A DNA stretch of 11,125 nucleotides from assembly GCA_028565635.1 (NCBI GenBank), contig JAOXYB010056156.1:1-11125 (forward strand), written 5' to 3'. This stretch comes from Phoronis ovalis. Taxonomy: Eukaryota; Phoronida; Phoronidae. Below are positions 1 to 6,828 of the stretch, one piece after another (position 1 is the first letter of the stretch; every line of letters starts with the position of its first letter). Both the position numbers and the translations under genes were made by a program. Under the pieces are notes generated by a model. It saw nothing but the letters and a program-made list of their open reading frames with translations, did not search any database and was not told the origin of the DNA.

Positions 1-513
1 ATTATATTCTTTTCTAATGTAAAAAAACAATAATCCTACACATTGGATGGGCATTAGACATGACAAATGTCTTGTTTGCATATATTTCTCAGCAAAAATC
101 TGTGTTATTCTTTTCATTGTATCTTCCATGTTTTGGTCAATAAAAAAATTACCTACTAATCCTATTTTTTTTCACACCATTAGCGGAAACAAACAGTCAT
201 ATTTTTTAGGCCTAATAAAGAGACCTTTATGTAATGTTACACTTTTTGCTGTACCAAGCTGTTATGCCATTTTGTGTTGTGATGTACTGTTATGGAACTA
301 TTACAGAGTGTGGAATTATTAAATAATTTTAAAAAAATAGTGGTATTTGCACTTTGACACTAAAACATTCAAACAATGATTACAAAGAGACACAGTTAAG
401 TTTACTATAGTGTAGTAATGTTCATCGTGAAGTATGTAGAATAAAAGTTCATTAAAGTCGCTGTAGATGACAGAAACCAAATATACTGTAGGTTCATGTT
501 ATCAATTTCGTAG
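1..513 (+). other. Probable intron upstream of the first visible exon
   Basis: AT-rich sequence with no convincing exon. The 91-codon open stretch at 47-322 has unstructured composition and no splice logic. The region ends at the acceptor ttcgtag (AG at 512-513). Confidence 0.5.
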
Positions 514-2417
514 GTTTATGCTGCTGGGGAACAAGCAAGTTTCAAGCTTCTCCCAGTGAATTATATCAAGCCAGAACGAGTGTTTGACAATCTTAGACTC
601 CTTCATAATATCATGTCTCATCAAGAACCAGGTAATATATGACTTGTCTTGAATAATGTTATCATTATTAAGTAATAGAATAGAAAATGTATATGGTCAG
701 GTTTAAAAGCTAATCGTCATTATAATTAAATTGTCTTTAGTACTAATTGAGATAATTGCTTGACCAAGATCCCAAATGCTGTGATCTACGTAATACATCT
801 AGTCATGCAGTTTATTCCTGAATTCCGGGTCCTGAAGACTTCCGAAAAAATTTCTTTAGATGTCACAGTTTTGTTCTTAAGTTTATATTCTCCTGAATTC
901 TAGTTTAGGCATAATACATTATATTGATTGACCTATATCTGAATTTTACGAATCAGTTGTGCTTCAATGCTTTTAGTACAAACTGTGTTTTACATTAATT
1001 TTTTAAAACATAATTGTAGAGATTGGTACAAAGTTCTTTGATCGATACGGAAGAAAAAATGGTTTCCTGTGTTATGTCTTACGATATTTTTTGGTGCTAA
1101 ATACTGGCAAGAATCTGTTTATTCAGCAGTATGAATTTACAGCTTTAATTGCAACAGTGTTTGCTCACATTCATGCTGATGACTTCCGCTATCAATCATT
1201 ATCATTGAGACCAAATAACAGATGTGTCACCATTATGAACTGGTTTCAGGTAATGATTAAAAAAAATGTGATGTAAGCAGTTGTTCTCAAGAATTTTCTT
1301 TATATTGTAATATACTTATAAATGCATGGCTTTTACAATGCCTGATTCTTTCAGTTAGATTGTTAAACTTCAAATGATTCTAATAAAATTTGTTACAAAT
1401 AGTTTTTTCTGAGTATCAGTTATTCTTATGGATTTCTCTTTCTATAAGGTATGTAACAGTATTAAAATTATTATGGTTTTTGACTTGATCCAATCGTACC
1501 ATTTATATAGTTCACAATTTAACATATCCTTGTATTAAAGCAAGAGTTACACCATTATCATTGATGTTTTTTTTATTTATTTTACCTTTTACCCTCTGGC
1601 TGGGTTTCAGTGAAGATACTGAAATGAACAAAAACCCTAGGTGACATATCTTTCCCAGAGATAATAAACTTTCATAATGTGAAATTTTGTTTTGACAGAT
1701 ATTTCAATTCGTATCTCATCATGATGGTTGTCTTGAATTCTTTTTAGGACATTTACAGACATGCATATTATTTCCTAGCAAAGATTCTTCACCTAAGCCA
1801 TGAGTTTCCAGAACCTAAGGAAATTTTCTCTGGATCTGTATGGACAGCATTTTACATGGTAGCTGCTCAGGAAGGTAATTGTATTTTACATCATTATGTT
1901 TTTTAAAAAAGGACTTCACATCTACCGTTGGAAAAATGTATGCTCCTCTTCTATTTACTATGAGGAAATTAATAAATTGCAATATATTATGTTATTAAAA
2001 TACCTGTAGTGTTCTTGGTAACATGTAGAATAAGCATAAGTATTTCTTTATTTATTTTTAAATTAATTGTATTTTCCAGTACCAAATCTTAAAAGCATTA
2101 TAAAATTCAGTTTTATCGCCAGTTTATGTGATTTAAGTGTAAAAAAGTTAATATAAAGGCATTATTATCTGGTGCAAAATGTGTTTCTTCAAATATAATT
2201 CTGTATGCATGTTATTCGATCTTATACATTTTGTCATTTAATTAATAAATTAATTATAAATTCATTACTTCTTACAGCATCCATTGACACAGGCACTATA
2301 CTGCCAGAGGCTATTATGTTTTGGATTTGGGAACACAGACAAGAAGTCATTAAGGAAAAAAGGCACATTATGAAATGCATAATGAAAGGCATCTTTGATT
2401 TTGATGACAGATTCTAG
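514..2417 (+). CDS. C-terminal exons of an unidentified, possibly FAM120/asteroid-like protein (5' partial)
   Basis: Four exons join in one open frame: 514-631, 1020-1249, 1748-1874 and 2278-2417, with stop TAG at 2415-2417. Introns are GT-AG: gtaatat/ttgtag, gtaatg/tttttag and gtaatt/ttacag, in phases 1, 0 and 1. An in-frame TAG directly before 514 forces the acceptor there, so the start of the gene lies outside the window. The 204 visible residues are mostly helical and aromatic-rich, with FLCYVLRYFLVL, a Gln-Gln-Tyr-Glu-Phe stretch, LRPNNRCVTIMNWFQDIYRH and FPEPKEIFSGSVW, and a basic end (EVIKEKRHIMKCIMKG). The order 'LCxVLRY', acidic helix, 'L-x-P', helix with Phe, 'P-x-P...G' recalls the region after the nuclease-like domain in FAM120A and asteroid proteins. 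That is recall, not an alignment. The exon chain is well supported; the family name is tentative. It could be another helical-repeat protein. Confidence 0.62.
632..1019 (+). other. Intron of the first gene
   Basis: A 388-base phase 1 intron, donor gtaatat and acceptor aattgtag, with a T-rich stretch shortly before the acceptor. Nothing else is recognised. Confidence 0.7.
1250..1747 (+). other. Intron of the first gene
   Basis: A 498-base phase 0 intron, donor gtaatg and acceptor ctttttag. It contains a T-rich run near 1566-1590. No internal gene or repeat is seen. Confidence 0.7.
1875..2277 (+). other. Intron of the first gene
   Basis: A 403-base phase 1 intron, donor gtaatt and acceptor cttacag, with a very AT-rich 3' half. 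Nothing else is recognised. Confidence 0.7.
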
Positions 2418-2735
2418 AGAATCGTGTCTTATAATCAAACAAGAAAATATAACTTTGCCTGTATTTTTAGTTTCCTTCTAAGGAATTATATTTCTTAACA
2501 TGGGGATACTTAGATTTTTCAACACGATTTGGACTACTTAGTATGATATATGAAGACTGTGCCACTAAACAAATTCTAGTGAATCATGTCTTATAATCAA
2601 ACCAGAAAAAAGTAACATTCTCAGATTTTTAGTTTCCTTTAAAAGAATTTTAGTATTTTATAGCATGGAGATATTTAGATTTTCTCCACCACAATTTTGT
2701 TTACTAAAGTTAGTATGCTAAGACTGTGTTATTTA
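2406..2735 (+). repeat. Diverged tandem duplication of about 162-167 bases spanning the stop codon
   Basis: Copy 1 runs about 2406-2567 and copy 2 about 2568-2735. Both start with an 'xACAxATTCTAG' end-of-gene block: gacagattctag at 2406 and aacaaattctag at 2568. Both continue through tcttataatcaaac, atttttagtttcctt, catgg-gata-ttagattttt and ag-actgtg. The offset is 162 bases at the left and 167 at the right, so small indels have accumulated. Identity by eye is roughly three quarters. Copy 1 includes the last three codons and stop of the upstream gene; copy 2 lies in its 3' UTR and keeps a decayed copy of that end. Confidence 0.85.
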
Positions 2736-2969
2736 ACTTATAACAAGTATAGATCCTAGCCAAAGTTCTGCTGTTAAACTTACCAATAAGACAAGTTTAA
2801 TACTTTTAGTGCAAATGCATTTGATTTCAAATGATGTTGCTATGTAACCTTTTATTGAAGCAGCATGTTCTGCAGTTCAAAACAGTATCATAAGTTAATG
2901 CTTTGATAATATATATTAGGATTAGATTGTAGGTAATTCTTTAGTAATTTTTTTATCTAAGTTGCAATC

Positions 2970-2975
2970 AATAAA
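2970..2975 (+). terminator. Candidate polyadenylation signal of the first gene
   Basis: A canonical AATAAA about 550 bases after the stop, followed within 40 bases by a T/G-rich stretch (gcattgttgtat). A second AATAAA at 3215-3220 is an alternative, but it lies close to the next gene. Confidence 0.4.
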
Positions 2976-3240
2976 TTGTATTTTAGTAAAATGTAGCATT
3001 GTTGTATACGACAAACGTAATTGTTTAAAAGAGATTTTGCTTTAATTAGAGATGAAGAGTTGGTTCATCATGATTTTACTTTAAAATTTGATGTTTCAGA
3101 AATTTGAATCAGTTTAATGACCTTTTAATTATAAACTGGTCATTTTGTAGTCTTCTGTTTGTTAGTAGGTTGGATGTTAAAAAAAAACTTTTAATTTGTA
3201 TAAAAATATATAATAATAAATTTGTAATTTTAATTATTCT

Positions 3241-3640
3241 TTTACATCGTTTTGTTTTACGGTTGCTTCCAACAGGTGGCATCTCTTCCTTGTTCTGCAG
3301 TTGCGGTACAGATACTGTAGCAAGTGTTCTTCTGTTAAAGGAGGTAAAACAGCAAAATCTGCGAACGGGAAGAAGCAGACGGGAAATGATTTTCTCCTAT
3401 TAAGTGGAGACCAGTCTGAATATTATGTAGTTAAATATAAGATACAAACAATAATGAATGCACTGAATAAATTTAGCGAGTTTGTGGATCGGAATCTACG
3501 AGAAATCAGGGTAAAGTATTCGTTGTAACGTTGTGGTTGACAATTTTTCACAATCACGGTCTTGACCCCTCGGGATCGAATCGAGTCTTCGAAGTCAACA
3601 GCGGAACAATACTTCCTAGACAGTTTTTTCAAGCTCCCTT
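3241..3640 (+). promoter_or_regulatory. CpG-enriched segment around the first exon of the C3orf33 homologue
   Basis: I count 17 CpG dinucleotides in these 400 bases, whereas positions 1-500 hold only about four. In animals whose genomes are partly depleted of CpG, such pockets often mark unmethylated promoters. The segment covers the presumed 5' UTR, exon 1 and the start of intron 1. No TATA box or initiator is claimed. Confidence 0.35.
3386..3430 (+). promoter_or_regulatory. Two minimal upstream ORFs before the C3orf33 start codon
   Basis: An ATG at 3386 opens five codons that stop with TAA at 3401-3403. A second ATG at 3425 is followed at once by TAG (3428-3430), a start-stop element. It lies 23 bases before the main ATG at 3454. 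If transcription starts upstream of 3386, both could dampen translation of the main frame. The transcription start is not known from the sequence. Confidence 0.3.
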
Positions 3641-6246
3641 GCTTGCTGATTTTATATTAAGTACAGTATTTTTAAATGTCAACTTGTTTCAATATGTTTT
3701 TATAAACTCTTATAAGTTATATACGTACTTTTTGGACTGTTGCGTGGTCACTTTAGTTCACTGTGGTTTTCTATACAAACAAGGCTTTGTGATGTTCGGC
3801 AAGCCTCGAGTCTAATTTGGCACAGCACAAACTAATGAAGTCGGGACTAGAGTATAGGTAACTTATTCCCCCTAATTATCCTGGAAACTTAATTACTACT
3901 AATAAGTGTACGAGATTCTTGATAACTCAGTCATAGTCCATGTACATATAATTTTCAATTAGTTTTTTGCATTGGTTGCATTGTCTCTCAAATGCGAAAA
4001 ACCTGTAGGGAGTAATTGAAAGTGTCAAAAGTATATAAGAGGATAACGAAATTCAGTGAAATACATGCATGGAAACTTGAATTTTTTAATTTACAGTATA
4101 TATCATATGGTCTTGGTGTGGTTGGTGTAGTTTTGATTATAAGAAGTGCTCATGTGGTAAGATATGATCCCGGGGGGGGGGGGGAGGTACTCGAGGTATT
4201 TTTGGTGGGGGTGCGCAGCCCAGTTAAAAATGTTGGATTTGGATTGTATACTTCTTACTGTATTTTTTTGGATTGCTACTGTAAATAAATTCAAAAATTT
4301 GGATTGCTACCCACTGCTTACAGCAAATAATTTGGATTAATTTTAGGTTTGTATCCGTAAAACGATTTTTGGAATTTGGTTTGTATCAGTCAATTTGCGT
4401 AAAAATGGATTGCTACTCAAATATTTCACAAAATTTGCTACCCTAAAATTTCAGAAAATTTGGATTGGATTTGCTACCACAAGCTAAAATTTTGGATTGG
4501 GTTCCGCGGCACATCCCAGTACTCAAAAAACCTTGAGTACCCCCCGGGGATATGATGTTGTAATGCTTCTTCTTAAATGATAAATTTGTAAACTGAGTAC
4601 CATCAATGGCAAATCTCACAGGAAAAGCTTTGAAGTCTGGAGATCACTTAATGAAATTATGTTCATATAATGGCCTCTGAGTAACATGTTATTATTACCA
4701 TTACATCTTCCAGTCCAAAAAGTTTTGTTCTGTTGCGGATATACCATCTCATTTTGTAAGAAAGCATGTACGGTTGCAAGGCACAGTTATAGAGATAAGT
4801 GATGAACATGTGCTATTGGTGGATCATATACCTGTTGTAACATCAAGATTTTTCAAGAAATCAGGTAAAACAAACACATGATTAGGTGATTACACTAGTC
4901 AGCCCACTTGAAATCATATTCTCTCAGTAAATCGGGCAAATGCTAAGCTGAGAGCTGCGTAGTTGTTCATTTGCAAAAAGCTAAAATTACTTGGGCTGTA
5001 GACCGGTGGAGTCATGAAATATTTGTAAATAATCCGTTAATGTTAGGTTTTCCATTATTTTGGGATTTGTGACCGGGGCAAAGAAAAAGTATATTTTTTT
5101 GGAAAATATCTTTAACACAATAAAGAGCAATCAGCTGTAGATTTGGGTTGGTTACTAAAATGTTTTTTAACTTTGGTAATGTATGAACAAAATACATGTT
5201 CAAATTTAGTGAAAACAAGAATTAGTTTTGAACAATTAAAAAAAATCATGATAGAAATGTGTGAATTTTTTCAAAATTTGTGAAAAGTCAGGTGGAAAAA
5301 TATGGTGCATAAATCTTGGGGTTGTAGGAATGAGATTTTATCAGAACATTAGTGTATCGCACATTCTTGTTTTTCAGATGGTGGACTCCCAGTTCATCTT
5401 AGTGGTGTTGAATTGTTGCCTAATGGTGTTAGGTATCTAAATGATAATGTGTTGAATAAACATATCTGGTTTAAGCTGTTGACAATTAATAAACAAAATG
5501 AATTGGACTGCATTGTGCATATAAAGAAGGTATACATTACAGTATCTCAATAGTAATGTTACTTAATAATAAAACGACAAAATGTTAAAGTAGAATATTA
5601 TATGAACCTCTTGACTAAACTACACTATGGGGAACTGTGCCAAAGCTGTTGGAGTCATTAATTCATTAATACGTGCTTAACTGTACACAGTAGTCAACAT
5701 TCAACATTTTATTAAAAAGTTTTCTATTTCTTTAAGCATATCCATTAAATGTAATGATTACATTTTTTATTTCAGAATTTTTTTCAAAGCACATGTGTTA
5801 ATGAACATTTGATAAGGAATGGTCTGGGTAAAGTACAGCATGTTGAAGGATTACAGAACGATAAATTATACAACAAATTTCTGGAAGGGATACTAAAGGC
5901 AGAATTATATGCCGAGAAGAAAGGATTGGGGATGTGGCAAAAACCACCAATAAAAGAGAGATTAAAATTAAGTGTGAACGAGAACACGAGTTATATTACA
6001 GATAAACTACGAGATAAATTCCGGCTCAGTATATGGAAAAGAAAAGATAAGAAATTAAATAATACTGATGGTCAGAGAGAGCATGTTGAAAAAGATACAG
6101 ATGAAAATAAGCATGAAAGCAGAACAGCTGTCATTAAAAATTTGGTTTCTAATATTCAGAATGAAACTAAAAAAAAACCTAAATTTGATAGAAACACAAG
6201 CAAGGAATGTGAGAAAAATGATACAGATACGAAAAGGGTTAAATGA
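3454..6246 (+). CDS. C3orf33: C3orf33/MISO homologue, membrane-anchored SNase-like protein
   Basis: Five exons (3454-3510, 4097-4156, 4714-4864, 5378-5529, 5776-6246) give 296 codons, close to the roughly 290 residues of the human protein. Intron phases are 0, 0, 1, 0. The ATG at 3454 has A at -3 and is the first ATG in its frame. Residues 20-39 (exon 2) form one hydrophobic membrane segment, YISYGLGVVGVVLIIRSAHV. A staphylococcal-nuclease-like OB fold follows at about 43-195, with ADIPSHFVRKHVRLQGTV, PVHLSGVELLP, VNEHLIRNGLGKV and ending AELYAEKKGLGMW. The usual catalytic R-L-x-G-I-D-x-P-E motif reads H-L-S-G-V-E-L-L-P, so enzymatic activity is doubtful. The tail after about residue 200 is rich in Lys, Glu, Asp and Asn. 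As I recall, the fly and human proteins (MISO) organise subdomains of the inner mitochondrial membrane; an older report links human C3orf33 to AP-1 signalling. The location here is inferred from homology. PGD lies convergent downstream. Confidence 0.9.
3511..4096 (+). other. Intron 1 of the C3orf33 homologue
   Basis: A 586-base phase 0 intron, donor gtaaag and acceptor atttacag. The first 330 bases are richer in CpG (for example tcgggatcgaatcgag near 3570) than the rest. ORFs here on both strands lack recognisable similarity and I treat them as chance. Confidence 0.75.
4161..4168. repeat. Left target-site duplication GATATGAT
   Basis: This 8-base copy occupies intron positions +5 to +12 after the donor GTAA. 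The intact +5 G of the donor is therefore the first base of the duplication. Confidence 0.85.
4255..4500 (+). repeat. Degenerate internal subrepeats with a tttggattgctac core
   Basis: The core or a close variant recurs inside the transposon near 4266, 4298, 4331, 4404, 4433, 4458 and 4491, at irregular spacing with indels. It looks like an expanded simple unit rather than coding sequence. Confidence 0.65.
4519..4540. repeat. Short perfect hairpin at the right end of the transposon
   Basis: GTACTCAA (4519-4526) and TTGAGTAC (4533-4540) are perfect 8-base inverted arms around the loop aaaacc. The left end has only one GTACTC, so the two ends are asymmetric. Confidence 0.75.
4549..4556. repeat. 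Right target-site duplication GATATGAT
   Basis: An exact copy of the left duplication, directly after the terminal ggg of the element. The perfect match suggests a fairly recent insertion, or little divergence since. Confidence 0.85.
4865..5377 (+). other. Intron 3 of the C3orf33 homologue
   Basis: A 513-base phase 1 intron, donor gtaaaac and acceptor gtttttcag. The open stretch on the minus strand at 5012-5218 shows no family features. No repeat or RNA gene is recognised. Confidence 0.75.
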
Positions 6247-6342
6247 ATACTTTGCCATTTTAAAACTTGTATTAATCAGTGCCTAGTAAAAGTGGCCTTG
6301 TTTTGATATGAAACAGAATGTATTCTAGTTATACAATCACAA

Positions 6343-6348
6343 AATAAA
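6343..6348 (+). terminator. Polyadenylation signal of the C3orf33 homologue
   Basis: AATAAA 97 bases after the TGA stop, in an A/T-rich stretch. It is the nearest canonical hexamer on the plus strand. A further AATAAA at 6694-6699 is a distal alternative, but it would overlap the PGD 3' UTR. Confidence 0.55.
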
Positions 6349-6625
6349 AATTTAAATATTTATTCTTGGGTAAACAAAATAATATTAAACACCTCTATTT
6401 CAGATTATTCAAAAGAACATGATGTAATATACTCATGCATCGTTTATTTTCCAGGTCTAAGACAACTGCATACAGTTTAATTTTTACCATCCTGGACCCT
6501 CATATCATTTTTTCATAACCTCAAATTTTAATCCAGCGTAAGTTTCTGCTATAATTCTAATCTTATATGTCTTACATAAGTCCATCTACAAACTTCCAGT
6601 AGATTTTGTATTTCAATGTTTTTTG

Positions 6626-6631
6626 TTTATT
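6626..6631 (-). terminator. Candidate polyadenylation signal of PGD
   Basis: TTTATT on the plus strand, AATAAA on the minus strand, about 176 bases past the PGD stop. It is the nearest canonical signal in that direction. Confidence 0.5.
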
Positions 6632-6773
6632 ATGATACCTGTTAGCAATAATATATAAAATGCAGCATTGAGTATTACTCAAATGTCAACTGTAATAAAG
6701 CTATACACTTCATAATTCAAAGTAAAACAAGTAACCAACTAATAATTTGTCAACATGAACTGCCTTGGTTTAT

Positions 6774-6828
6774 GCTTGGTATGTAGTTGATTTTACAGAA
6801 TTGTGCTCAAGCTTCGTATGTAGTTGAT
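6774..6828 (-). repeat. Short direct duplication of the PGD coding end
   Basis: gcttggtatgtagttgat (6774-6791) and gcttcgtatgtagttgat (6811-6828) match at 17 of 18 positions with a 37-base offset. The right copy encodes the Ser-Thr-Thr-Tyr end of PGD; the left copy lies just past the stop, in the 3' UTR. Confidence 0.7.

Larger units (their letters stand above)
2418..3453 (+). other. 3' UTR of the first gene, spacer, and 5' region of the C3orf33 homologue
   Basis: The left part holds the tandem duplication described separately. An AATAAA lies at 2970-2975 and another at 3215-3220. From about 3241 CpG becomes more frequent, which may mark the promoter or 5' UTR of the next gene. No conserved coding exon was recognised. 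Confidence 0.6.
4169..4548. mobile_element. Non-autonomous DNA transposon (MITE-like) with 8-base target duplication
   Basis: The 380-base element is flanked by perfect direct repeats GATATGAT (4161-4168 and 4549-4556), an 8-base duplication as made by hAT-type and some other transposases. The ends are inverted. The left end reads cccggg, a G run, then ggtactcgaggtatttttg. The right end, read on the minus strand, is cccgggggg, tactcaagg, ttttttg, gagtactggg, atgtgccgcgg. The left copy has a 13-base G run (4172-4184) and has lost a few bases relative to the right. No transposase frame exists, so it would need one in trans. The interior is built of decayed tttggattgctac units. The superfamily is inferred from target length only. 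Confidence 0.85.
4157..4713 (+). other. Intron 2 of the C3orf33 homologue, mostly a transposon
   Basis: A 557-base phase 0 intron, donor gtaagatatg and acceptor catcttccag. A 380-base inserted element fills 4169-4548. Removing it and one 8-base target copy would leave about 169 bases. Confidence 0.85.
6247..6806. other. Convergent 3' untranslated regions and spacer
   Basis: This 560-base interval separates the stops of two genes that point at each other. It contains plus-strand AATAAA at 6343 and 6694, and minus-strand AATAAA (read as TTTATT) at 6626-6631, 6443-6448 and 6359-6364. With the nearest signals the two transcripts would not overlap; with distal ones they would. No other gene is seen. 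Confidence 0.7.

Noticed and set aside
47-322. A 91-codon open stretch on the plus strand
   Set aside because: Low-complexity hydrophobic composition typical of AT-rich intron, with no splice signals or recognisable motif. It lies upstream of a forced acceptor.
4157-4288. Plus-strand reading into the transposon after exon 2 (a glycine-rich extension)
   Set aside because: A clear donor GTAAG at 4157 and homology resuming at 4714 show that this is intron.
4103-4294. Minus-strand ORF with a proline run
   Set aside because: It is the antisense of the transposon's G run and of exon 2, not a gene.
5784-6258. Overlapping ORFs in other frames and on the minus strand of exon 5
   Set aside because: Shadows of the real coding frame, which matches the C3orf33 family throughout its folded part.
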